Assembly: GCF_025452095.1 (NCBI RefSeq)
Contig: NZ_CP104877.1
Span: 3,286,001-3,350,000, forward strand
Direction of reading: 5' to 3'
DNA from: Paenarthrobacter sp. JL.01a
GTDB lineage: Bacteria; Actinomycetota; Actinomycetes; Actinomycetales; Micrococcaceae
DNA length: 64,000 nt
The position numbers were made by a program, and so were the translations under genes. The notes under the pieces were generated by a model. The model did no database searches. It had not been told where the DNA came from and saw only the letters and a program-made list of their open reading frames with translations. Positions 8,138 to 15,613 of this stretch are shown in pieces (positions within the stretch are counted from its first letter, which is position 1; every line of letters starts with the position of its first letter).

Positions 8138-9159
8138 CAGAATTTCAGAACCACTCGGCCGTCGATCTTTGCGTGTTTCATTTCGTCGAACACCGCGTTG
8201 ACCTCGGACAACTCCCGGGTTGAGACCGTTGGCTTGATCTTCCCCTGGGCGTAGAACTCCAGTGCTTCTTCAAGGTCCTGCCTGGTGCCCACAATCGAAC
8301 CCCGGACCGTGAGGCCCTTGAGGACAATCTCGAAGATCGGCGCCGGAAAATCCCCTGGGGGAAGGCCATTGAACACGATCGTTCCGCCTCGCCGGGCCAT
8401 GCCGATGGCCTGACCGAAGGCCGAGGGGTGCACGGCCGTCACCAGAACCCCATGGCAGCCGCCGGTTTCCCCTTGGATCACCTCGGCGGGATCCTCATGC
8501 AACGCGTTGACTGTCAGCTCGGCACCGTGTTCCTTTGCCAGCGCCAGCTTGTCGTCGGCGATGTCGACAGCGGCAACACGCAGGCCCATCGCCACCGCGT
8601 ACTGAACCGCGATATGGCCCAGGCCGCCGATGCCGGAAATGGTGACCCACTGTCCCGGTTTGGCCTCGGTCATCTTGAGACCCTTGTATACTGTCACGCC
8701 GGCACAGAGGACCGGAGCGACCTCCACGGGGTCCGAGCCTTCCGGAATACGGGCTGCGAATCGGGTGTCCACCAGCATGTACTCACCAAACGAACCATCG
8801 ACGCTGTAGCCGCCGTTCTGCTGTGACTCACACAGGGTTTCCCAGCCGGTCCGGCAGTACTGGCAGTCTCCACAGGCGGACCAAAGCCAGGCGTTTCCCA
8901 CCAGATCGCCCACGGCAACGTCCGTGACGCCCTCACCGAGAGCGACCACTTCGCCCACTCCCTCATGCCCCGGAATGAACGGTGGCGTGGGTTTGACCGG
9001 CCAGTCGCCTTCGGCGGCGTGCAAATCCGTATGACATACCCCCGACGTCAGGAGGCGGACCAGCGCTTGGCCGGGACCCGGCGTCGGGCGTTCAACCTCC
9101 TTGACCGTGAGGTCGGTTCCAAACTCCGTGACTACTGCTGCTTGCATCGTGTTCGACAT
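8137..9159 (-). CDS. adhP: Zinc-dependent alcohol dehydrogenase (AdhP-like)
   Basis: This 340-aa medium-chain dehydrogenase oxidises alcohols with NAD. Catalytic zinc ligands are C42 in GVCHTD, H65-E66 in GHE, and the Cys of VLCAGVTVYK near 152. The structural zinc site is CGDCQYCRTGWETLC at 96-110. The Rossmann motif is GIGGLGH. The start at 9159 is chosen for AAAGGAG eight bases upstream; 26 further upstream residues in the open frame look unrelated and run into a palindromic repeat. It follows the aldehyde dehydrogenase, separated by that repeat, and couples into DUF779, giving an alcohol-to-acid pathway. Confidence 0.93.
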   Translation of the reverse strand: MSNTMQAAVVTEFGTDLTVKEVERPTPGPGQALVRLLTSGVCHTDLHAAEGDWPVKPTPPFIPGHEGVGEVVALGEGVTDVAVGDLVGNAWLWSACGDCQYCRTGWETLCESQQNGGYSVDGSFGEYMLVDTRFAARIPEGSDPVEVAPVLCAGVTVYKGLKMTEAKPGQWVTISGIGGLGHIAVQYAVAMGLRVAAVDIADDKLALAKEHGAELTVNALHEDPAEVIQGETGGCHGVLVTAVHPSAFGQAIGMARRGGTIVFNGLPPGDFPAPIFEIVLKGLTVRGSIVGTRQDLEEALEFYAQGKIKPTVSTRELSEVNAVFDEMKHAKIDGRVVLKF

Positions 9160-9190
9160 TAACGATCTCCTTTGATCCCTGCGAATAATT

Positions 9191-9255
9191 GGAGTTTTTG
9201 TACAGCTAATGCCCTTAAGAAGGCTCCATAAGGGCATTTGCTGTACAAAAACTCC
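9191..9255. repeat. 65-bp intergenic palindrome, copy 1
   Basis: GGAGTTTTTGTACAGC at the left end is matched by its exact complement GCTGTACAAAAACTCC at the right end. The inner parts TGCCCTTA and TAAGGGCA also pair. The last base overlaps the stop codon of the upstream aldehyde dehydrogenase gene. A second copy of identical length and arms lies at 12311-12375. There is no T-run after the hairpin, so a classical terminator is less likely than a REP or MITE-like element. Confidence 0.95.
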
Positions 9256-10778
9256 TAGAAGAAGCCGAGCTTGTTCTCGTTGTAGCTGACCAGGAGGTTC
9301 TTGGTCTGCTGGTAGTGGTCCAGCATCATGGCGTGGTTTTCACGGCCAATGCCTGAGGACTTGTAGCCACCGAAGGCGGCACCTGCCGGGTAGGCGTGGT
9401 AGTTGTTGACCCACACGCGGCCGGCCTGGATTTCCCGGCCTGCGCGGTAGGCGACATTTCCGTTGCGCGACCAGACGCCGGCACCCAGTCCATAGAGGGT
9501 GTCGTTCGCGATGCCGATGGCGTCGTTGTAGTCGCTGAACTTGGTGACGGACACTACCGGGCCAAAGATCTCCTCCTGGAAGATCCGCATCCTGTTGTGT
9601 CCCTCGAAGATGGTGGGCTGGACGTAGTAGCCGCCAGCCAGGTCACCGGAGAGCTCGGCCCGGGCACCACCGGTAAGGACCTTGGCGCCCTCCTGCTTTC
9701 CGATGTCGATGTAGGACAGGATTTTCTCCAGTTGGTCGTTGGAGGCCTGTGCACCGATCTGTGTTTCCGTATCCAGCGGGTTGCCCTGGATGATCTTGTT
9801 GGTCCGGGCCACGACATCGGCCATGAAGGAGTCGTAGATGCCTTCCTGGACCAGAGCACGGGACGGGCAGGTGCAGACTTCGCCCTGGTTGAACGCGAAG
9901 AGGGTGAAGCCTTCCTGTGCTTTGTCGTAGAAGGCGTCGTTCTGGGCGGCGACGTCATCGAAGAAGATGTTCGGGCTCTTGCCGCCAAGCTCCAAGGTGA
10001 CGGGGATGAGGTTGTTGGAGGCGTACTGGCTGATCAACCGTCCCGTGGTGGTCTCGCCCGTGAAGGCGATCTTGCGGATGCGCGGGCTGGAAGCCAGCGG
10101 CTTGCCGGCCTCGACGCCGAATCCGTTGACCACGTTGACCACGCCGGCCGGCAGGAGATCACTGATCAGTTCCATGAGGACCAGGATGGACGTGGGCGTC
10201 TGCTCGGCAGGCTTGAGGACAACCGCGTTTCCGGCCGCGAGTGCCGGTGCCAGCTTCCAGACGGCCATGAGGATGGGGAAGTTCCACGGGATGATCTGGC
10301 CGACAACGCCCAGGGGCTCCTTGAAGTGATATGCGGTGGTGTCCTCGTCCAGTTGGGAGAGCCCACCTTCCTGGGCACGGACGGCCGAGGCGAAGTAGCG
10401 GAAGTGGTCTGCGGCCAGCGGGATGTCGGCGTTGAGGGTCTCGCGGACCGGCTTTCCGTTGTCCCAGGTCTCGGCGACGGCCAGGAGTTCAACGTTCTCG
10501 TCGATGCGGTCTGCGATCTTGTTCAGGATCGCGGCGCGTTCGGTCGCGGAGGTCTTTCCCCAGGACGGCGCCACCTTGTGGGCTGCGTCCAGTGCGAGCT
10601 CGATGTCCTCGGCCGTTCCCCGGGCAACTTCGCAGAATGCCTTGCCCGTCACCGGGGTGATGTTCTCAAAGTAGGCGCCCTTGACCGGGGCAACCCATTC
10701 GCCGCCGATCCAGTTCTCGTAACGGTCTTTGAAGGTGACCTTCGAACCCTCGGCACCCGGCTGTGCGTAAACGGTCAT
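9255..10778 (-). CDS. NAD-dependent aldehyde dehydrogenase (AcoD/AldB-like)
   Basis: This 507-aa enzyme oxidises aldehydes, probably acetaldehyde, to acids. The general base is E263 in LELGGKSPN and the nucleophile is C302 in [15 protein letters not shown] near 163-168 and FTGETTTG near 239-246 are cofactor loops. The double-Cys CTC and the C-terminal [18 protein letters not shown] are typical of the AcoD/ExaC group of about 506 aa. AAAGGAG precedes ATG. It leads an operon with the alcohol dehydrogenase and DUF779 genes, and its likely activator lies immediately upstream. Confidence 0.95.
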   Translation of the reverse strand: MTVYAQPGAEGSKVTFKDRYENWIGGEWVAPVKGAYFENITPVTGKAFCEVARGTAEDIELALDAAHKVAPSWGKTSATERAAILNKIADRIDENVELLAVAETWDNGKPVRETLNADIPLAADHFRYFASAVRAQEGGLSQLDEDTTAYHFKEPLGVVGQIIPWNFPILMAVWKLAPALAAGNAVVLKPAEQTPTSILVLMELISDLLPAGVVNVVNGFGVEAGKPLASSPRIRKIAFTGETTTGRLISQYASNNLIPVTLELGGKSPNIFFDDVAAQNDAFYDKAQEGFTLFAFNQGEVCTCPSRALVQEGIYDSFMADVVARTNKIIQGNPLDTETQIGAQASNDQLEKILSYIDIGKQEGAKVLTGGARAELSGDLAGGYYVQPTIFEGHNRMRIFQEEIFGPVVSVTKFSDYNDAIGIANDTLYGLGAGVWSRNGNVAYRAGREIQAGRVWVNNYHAYPAGAAFGGYKSSGIGRENHAMMLDHYQQTKNLLVSYNENKLGFF

Positions 10779-10842
10779 TGCTAGCTCCTTTGCTGCGAAT
10801 CACTGTGGCTCTCGCCATTGATCCGAGCCTAGGAGCCGGGAG

Positions 10843-10861
10843 GTTGCAGCTACGTTGCAAC
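10843..10861. promoter_or_regulatory. Inverted repeat upstream of the aldehyde dehydrogenase operon
   Basis: GTTGCA and TGCAAC form a perfect inverted repeat with a 7-bp spacer, 65-83 bp upstream of the aldehyde dehydrogenase start and directly after the regulator gene. A second small palindrome, GTGAGTCAGCTCAC (10864-10877), abuts it. The position suits an activator site for the GAF regulator; binding is inferred. Confidence 0.45.
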
Positions 10862-10874
10862 AGTGTGAGTCAGC

Positions 10875-12218
10875 TCACTCCTGCAGTTCCCTTTCGATGC
10901 GCTCCAGATCGGCAACCACTGCGGCGCGCTTGGGTGAGCGGGGCGGCAGCAGCTTCAGGACCGCAAGGCGGAGGTCGACGTCGTACTTCGCCTCGGGTAG
11001 CTCCGCGTACTTGAGCAGCGAATCGACGCTGCCGTCGCTGAGCAGCGCCTCCCGCAACAGAAGCGACACCCGCTCGCGCAACTGCACGACGCCGGGCGCC
11101 TCCGACCGCGGCAAAAGCGCACCTTTGTAGATTTCCAGGGCTATGCGGTGGGCGCCGCGCTGCAGGCAACTCAGGACCTGGCCGGAATCGGGAAGCAGCT
11201 CGACGGGCAGCCTGTACGGCCGCGACTCGGGCACAGCGTCAGGGCTGAGTTCCTGGATCACCTTGCGGAGGCGGACCATCTCGGCGCGGAGAGTCACGGA
11301 CGATCCCTCGCCGGGGTAAAGCTGGGCGCACAGATCATCTGCGCTCAATCCATCCGGATGGTTGCCGAGAATGGCCAGGATCTCGCTGTGGCGTGCTGAC
11401 AAGGAGACGGTCCGGCCATCGATGCTGAGCAGCGCCTGGTCACGCCCCAGAAGCTGGAGGCTGTTGCGGTACAAAGCCTGGCCGCCCGTGGCGGCTGCGC
11501 TCCGGCGTCGTGGTTTGTCGCGGACTGCCGCGGCGAGCTGTAAGCGTTCGATGCGCAACTGTGCCTGGGCGGCAGCGACCGTTGCTTCCACGAGCGAGAG
11601 CGTGTGCGGTGCGACGGCGGTTTCGGTCCCGGTGATGTCCACGACGCCCAATACTGCTCCGGAGTCGGGATCGTGGAAGGGAACCGCGGTGCAGCTCCAG
11701 GGATGGACGGACCGCTTGAAATGCTCGGCCCCGGAGATCTGGATGCTGCGGTCAAGGGCCAACGCCGTGCCCGGAGCGCTGGTGCCCACGGAGGCTTCGG
11801 ACCAGTCGGCGCCGGCGACGAACATCATGCCTTCGGCGCGGCGTTGCATGACGGGGTCGCCGTCCACCCACAAAAGCCGTCCGACGTCGTCGCCTACGGC
11901 CACCAGCAGGCCGCTGTCATGGCTCGGCTGGACCAGCAGCTTCTTGATCACGGGCATGATGGTGGCCAAAGGGTGCAGCCGCCTGTACTCCTCCAGCTCA
12001 TCGCGGTCCATGGCCAGGGGCGCTTCGGGTACGTCGGGGTTGGCCTTCAAGTAGGCCGAACGTTGCCACGATTCATGGACGAGGCGCCTGATTCCGGCGA
12101 TCTCATCGGCGCTTCCGGCGCGCCAGGCCTCCAAATGTTCGTGGCCGGCCAGGGCACGCTTCTGCAGCAGCTCCGCGGCGTCAATGCCTGGAGCGATCGG
12201 ATGGACTGGATTCCTCAT
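10875..12218 (-). CDS. GAF-domain transcriptional regulator, AcoR-like without AAA domain
   Basis: This 447-aa protein begins like AcoR-type activators (RRLVHESWQRSAYLKANPDVPEA near 46-68), followed by a GAF-like sensor at about 80-225 (GLLVAVGDDVGRLLWVDGD, SVGTSAPGTALAL). Instead of the sigma-54 AAA+ domain and Fis helix it carries a C-terminal region with SLSARHSEILAILGNHPDGLSADDLCAQLYPG (given as context near 270-300), which resembles a winged-helix module. GGGGAG precedes ATG. Actinobacteria lack sigma-54, so this architecture makes sense. Its place ahead of the aldehyde dehydrogenase operon indicates that it controls it. Confidence 0.85.
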   Translation of the reverse strand: MRNPVHPIAPGIDAAELLQKRALAGHEHLEAWRAGSADEIAGIRRLVHESWQRSAYLKANPDVPEAPLAMDRDELEEYRRLHPLATIMPVIKKLLVQPSHDSGLLVAVGDDVGRLLWVDGDPVMQRRAEGMMFVAGADWSEASVGTSAPGTALALDRSIQISGAEHFKRSVHPWSCTAVPFHDPDSGAVLGVVDITGTETAVAPHTLSLVEATVAAAQAQLRIERLQLAAAVRDKPRRRSAAATGGQALYRNSLQLLGRDQALLSIDGRTVSLSARHSEILAILGNHPDGLSADDLCAQLYPGEGSSVTLRAEMVRLRKVIQELSPDAVPESRPYRLPVELLPDSGQVLSCLQRGAHRIALEIYKGALLPRSEAPGVVQLRERVSLLLREALLSDGSVDSLLKYAELPEAKYDVDLRLAVLKLLPPRSPKRAAVVADLERIERELQE

Positions 12219-12310
12219 CGAACTCCCCTGGGTGCTGTGCGTTATGGCCTCGCGTGGTGGGCAACGCGTGTGGTGGGCAGCACAGTACCGACGAGTCTAG
12301 TTCGCCGGAT

Positions 12311-12375
12311 GGAGTTTTTGTACAGCCAATGACCCTAAAGCGCCCGAATAAGCGCATTAGCTGTACAAAAACTCC
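12311..12375. repeat. 65-bp intergenic palindrome, copy 2
   Basis: This has the same 16-bp arms as the element at 9191, GGAGTTTTTGTACAGC and GCTGTACAAAAACTCC, and the same total length. The centre differs and pairs less well. It sits five bases after the stop of the FprA-like gene, so both copies follow the 3' end of a minus-strand gene. Confidence 0.95.
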
Positions 12376-12380
12376 GGAGG

Positions 12381-13823
12381 TCAGGGGCGGGAGATGCGGA
12401 TCATTTCCTCGCGCGGGACAACCTTGATGCGCTCGCGGACCACGCCGTTCCCGTCTTCGGAGGCGGCGGAGGCTGCGGACCACTCAGCACCGAGGGCAGC
12501 TTCGTGCGCGTCCAGCCGGTTCCAGCCTTCCCACGTGGTGTATTCGATGCCGCGTTCTTCCAGGAGGTCGATGATGGCCTGCGGGTCCGGGTTTTCGGCC
12601 GGCGGCAGGTTCAAACGGTCCTCGAGGAGGCAGCCGATGGTTTCCAGCGCATCGCCCTTGGTGTGCCCGATCAACCCCACAGGTCCGCGCTTGATCCAGC
12701 CGGTGGCGTAGATTCCCGGTACTGGTTCCCCATCGGCACCCAGGACGCGGCCGCCGTCGTTCGGAATGACGCCGCGGCGGGCGTCGTACGGCAGCTCCTC
12801 CAGCGGCGAGCCGTGGTAGCCGATGGCCCGGTAGACCGACTGGACCGGGTATTCGAGGAACTCCCCGGTTCCCTTGACGTTGCCGGTGCCGTCCAGTTCC
12901 ATCCGCTCAAACTTCATCGCCGCAACCTTGCCCGGGGTCTCGGGTGAGTCGAGGATTTCCACCGGGCTGTGCAGGAAGTGCAGGTGCAGGCGGCGGGACG
13001 AGGGCTGCTCGGCTTCAGCATGCTCCTCCACCAGCCAGTTGGTCATGGTGTTGACCATGGTCTTGATCTGGTTGTTGGTCCGGATTGCCTCGTCCGAGGC
13101 CTCGTCGAATTCGAAATCCTCCGGGTACAGGACGATGTCCACGTCCTTGCAGTGCGAGAGTTCGCGCAGTTCCAAGGGCGTGAACTTGACCTGGGCAGGC
13201 CCGCGACGGCCGAAAACGTGGACGTCGGTCACGGGCGAGCTCTTCAACCCTTGGTACACGTTGTCCGGAATCTCTGTGACAAGCAGTTCCTCCGGGTGCT
13301 TGACCAGCATGCGCGCAACGTCCAAGGCGACGTTGCCATTGCCGATCACCGCGATTTCCTTGGCGTCCAGCGGCCAATCGCGCGGCACGTCCGGGTGTCC
13401 GTCGTACCAGGAGACAAAGTCCGCGCCGCCAAAGGAGCCTTCCAGCCCAATGCCGGGAATGTTCAGGTCCGCGTCCTTGATGGCTCCGGTGGAGAAGATC
13501 ACGGCGTCATAGAAGGCGCGGAAGTCGTGGAGGCTCAGGTCCCTGCCGTAGGTCACGTTGCCCAGGAAGCGTATGTCCCCGCGATCCAGCACCTTGTGCA
13601 AGGCGTTCACGATGCCCTTGATGCGGGGATGGTCCGGCGCTACACCGTATCGAATCAACCCGTAGGGCGCGGGGTACGCCTCAAAGAGGTCGATGCTCAC
13701 TTCCACGTGCCCGTCTTTGACTTCGTTGGACTTGGTGAGGATGTCCGCGGCATAGACACCGGCGGGACCCGCGCCCACAATGGCGACGCGAAGCGGACGA
13801 TTGGTTGCGGCTGAGTCTGACAC
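12381..13823 (-). CDS. fprA: Ferredoxin-NADP+ reductase, FprA type (first copy)
   Basis: This 480-aa flavoprotein transfers electrons between NADPH and ferredoxin. The FAD Rossmann motif VGAGPAGVYAADIL is at about 16-29, the adrenodoxin-reductase signature PYGLIRYGVAPDHP at about 53-66, and the NADPH motif GNGNVALDVARML at about 159-171. ATGWIKRGPVGLIGHTKGDA near 370-390 completes the family pattern. It starts at GTG with GAAGG about nine bases upstream. A close paralogue lies at 26265-27731 and shares most motifs. It stands alone here, next to no obvious partner, so its electron acceptor is open. Confidence 0.94.
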   Translation of the reverse strand: MSDSAATNRPLRVAIVGAGPAGVYAADILTKSNEVKDGHVEVSIDLFEAYPAPYGLIRYGVAPDHPRIKGIVNALHKVLDRGDIRFLGNVTYGRDLSLHDFRAFYDAVIFSTGAIKDADLNIPGIGLEGSFGGADFVSWYDGHPDVPRDWPLDAKEIAVIGNGNVALDVARMLVKHPEELLVTEIPDNVYQGLKSSPVTDVHVFGRRGPAQVKFTPLELRELSHCKDVDIVLYPEDFEFDEASDEAIRTNNQIKTMVNTMTNWLVEEHAEAEQPSSRRLHLHFLHSPVEILDSPETPGKVAAMKFERMELDGTGNVKGTGEFLEYPVQSVYRAIGYHGSPLEELPYDARRGVIPNDGGRVLGADGEPVPGIYATGWIKRGPVGLIGHTKGDALETIGCLLEDRLNLPPAENPDPQAIIDLLEERGIEYTTWEGWNRLDAHEAALGAEWSAASAASEDGNGVVRERIKVVPREEMIRISRP

Positions 13824-13943
13824 CGTGAGCCCTTCCGAAGCAGTGAGCCACGCCGCTGTTGGCGGCGCGCGCAGATTTCAATTCTAGGTGTCGGCCCCAC
13901 ACTGGGCCGCTTATATGGCAGGAGTCACAAAAATACCCAAAGA

Positions 13944-15014
13944 TTGCGGAATATTGCGGGGAAGGCCGGTGTTGGCCAGAATGTGTCGACTCCGGATCAG
14001 ATCATTTCAGGCTCCCCTTCAGACCAGCCCACGACGGCGGTAGCCGGGAGCGGAGGCGACGGAACCGGCGGTGCCGGCAAGCCGGTGCGGAGCGAATCGA
14101 CGGCGGGCATCCTGTTCGGCATCGGCGCTTACGGGCTGTGGGGCCTACTCCCCCTGTACTTCTTCATCCTGATGCCTGCGGGTGCGATCGAAATCGTGGC
14201 CAACCGCGTTGTCTGGTCCTTGATTTTCTGCGCACTGCTGATCACCATCACCCGGTCCTGGCGGATTTTCGGCGCCGCGCTGAAGGACCGCAGCGTCTTC
14301 GGTCCCTTGGCCTTGGCTGCCGTCCTCATCGCCATCAACTGGCTCACGTACACCTTCGGCGTCACCACCGGCCACGCCGTGGAAACCTCGCTGGGATATT
14401 TCATCAACCCCTTGGTCTCGGTCCTTTTGGGCGTCTTTGTCCTCAAGGAGAAGCTGCGCCCCCTGCAGTGGACAGCGGTGGGCATCGGGTTCGTGGCGGT
14501 CGGCGTCCTGACGTTCTCCTACGGGCAACTCCCATGGATCGCCCTGATCCTGGCCTTCAGCTTTGGCCTTTACGGCTTTGTGAAGAAGCGGGTGGGCCCC
14601 AAGGTCGATGCCCTCACCAGCCTCAGTGTCGAGACCATGGTGCTGGCTCCCTTCGCAGCGATCACCATGGTGGTCCTGGGTGTTGCGGGGGCCGAAACCC
14701 TCACGACCATGGGCGCCGGACACTTCTGGCTGTTGGTGGCCTCGGGGGTCATCACAGCTGTTCCGTTGCTCTTCTTCGGCGCTTCCGCACGCCGCCTGCC
14801 AATGACCACCATCGGCCTGCTCCAGTACTTTGCCCCGATCCTCCAGTTCGTTGTGGCACTGCTTGTGTTCCACGAAACCATGACCGCTGCCCGCTGGATC
14901 GGCTTCTGCGTGGTCTGGCTGGCCCTGGTCCTGCTGACGATCGACATGCTGCGGACCACCAGGAAGAACTCGGCGCTGAAGAAGCAGGCGCGGCTGTCCG
15001 CCGTCGAGGCCTGA
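13944..15014 (+). CDS. rarD: RarD-like EamA-family transporter
   Basis: This protein of up to 356 aa has ten predicted membrane helices in two EamA repeats. GLWGLLPLYFF and NRVVWSLIF mark helices 1-2, NWLTYTFGV helix 4, and SLGYFINPLVSVLLG the conserved RarD block. The substrate of RarD proteins is unknown; chloramphenicol resistance has been reported for the family. The start is uncertain: TTG at 13944, or GTG at 13971 or 13983. None has a strong Shine-Dalgarno, and the first ~50 residues are hydrophilic and Gly/Thr-rich. A 71-bp palindromic repeat follows its stop. Confidence 0.85.
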   Translation: MRNIAGKAGVGQNVSTPDQIISGSPSDQPTTAVAGSGGDGTGGAGKPVRSESTAGILFGIGAYGLWGLLPLYFFILMPAGAIEIVANRVVWSLIFCALLITITRSWRIFGAALKDRSVFGPLALAAVLIAINWLTYTFGVTTGHAVETSLGYFINPLVSVLLGVFVLKEKLRPLQWTAVGIGFVAVGVLTFSYGQLPWIALILAFSFGLYGFVKKRVGPKVDALTSLSVETMVLAPFAAITMVVLGVAGAETLTTMGAGHFWLLVASGVITAVPLLFFGASARRLPMTTIGLLQYFAPILQFVVALLVFHETMTAARWIGFCVVWLALVLLTIDMLRTTRKNSALKKQARLSAVEA

Positions 15015-15042
15015 ACCCCTCGCCTGGTCCCCTCGCGCGAAG

Positions 15043-15113
15043 TCGCGGGAACGCTGCCAAAACCCCCGGACCTTTCCGGCGGATTCGCAGCTTTCCCACG
15101 ATTTCGACGCCGG
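15043..15113. repeat. 71-bp palindromic intergenic repeat, copy A
   Basis: It begins TCGCGGGAACGCTGC and continues with CCGGACCTTTCCGG, then GCAGCTTTCCCACGA and CGACGCCGG. The outer arms pair with two mismatches and the centre forms its own hairpin. A nearly identical 71-bp copy is at 18087-18157. It separates the RarD-like gene from a LacI remnant. Confidence 0.92.
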
Positions 15114-15175
15114 GCCCTAGTCGAGCACGTCCGGGTTTGGTTCCTTTTCGCGGCCGGAGGGGTCGACGGCACGGG

Positions 15176-15508
15176 ATGCGGGAATTGCTGGACCGGAATT
15201 TGGACTTCACCGCGGTCTTCGGCGCCAACGACCTCGTGGCGGCCGGCATCCTTGAACCCCTTGAGGAACGCGGGATCAAGGTGCCCCGGGACATTTCGGT
15301 GGTGGGCTACGACGACGTTCCCGTCGCCAGCGAGCTGCGCCCGCGCCTCACCACAGTTCGCGTACCGCTCGAAGAACTGGGGCGCGAGGCCGTCCGTTTG
15401 GCTCTGGCCCAGTCACCGCACGACGCCGGCGCTTCCTCTGACAACACCCTCACCGTTGGTACGCATATCGTCATCCGGGACTCGGTTTCGCCTCTCAACA
15501 AGTTCTGA
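15176..15508 (+). pseudogene. LacI-family regulator, C-terminal remnant
   Basis: About 110 residues match the C-terminal effector-domain end of LacI regulators: DFTAVFGANDLVAAGI, RGIKVPRDISVVGYDD, RPRLTTVRVPLEELG. The DNA-binding domain and the first half of the effector domain are missing; the upstream reading frame becomes unrelated just before 15176, within about 60 bp of a palindromic repeat. The ATG at 15176 is internal to the ancestral gene. It is probably what remains of a regulator of the polysaccharide-lyase locus that follows. I consider it non-functional. Confidence 0.85.
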
Positions 15509-15613
15509 GCACTTCTGTTCATTTCCGTTGAAGGGCCATGGAACCGGAAATAGGGTTGCGGGAAACTTCCGCCGCCATATCCCCACGCCACAACAGTTTT
15601 GAACGGAGCAGTT

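Noticed and set aside
9191-9255. Simple rho-independent terminator for the aldehyde dehydrogenase gene
   Set aside because: No T-run follows the hairpin, and the exact repetition of arms and length at 12311 points to a repeat element. A transcription role is still possible.
13859-15508. A 549-residue plus-strand open frame covering rarD and the LacI remnant
   Set aside because: Over rarD it is a shadow frame with Arg/Pro/His-rich composition. Only its last ~110 residues resemble a protein family.
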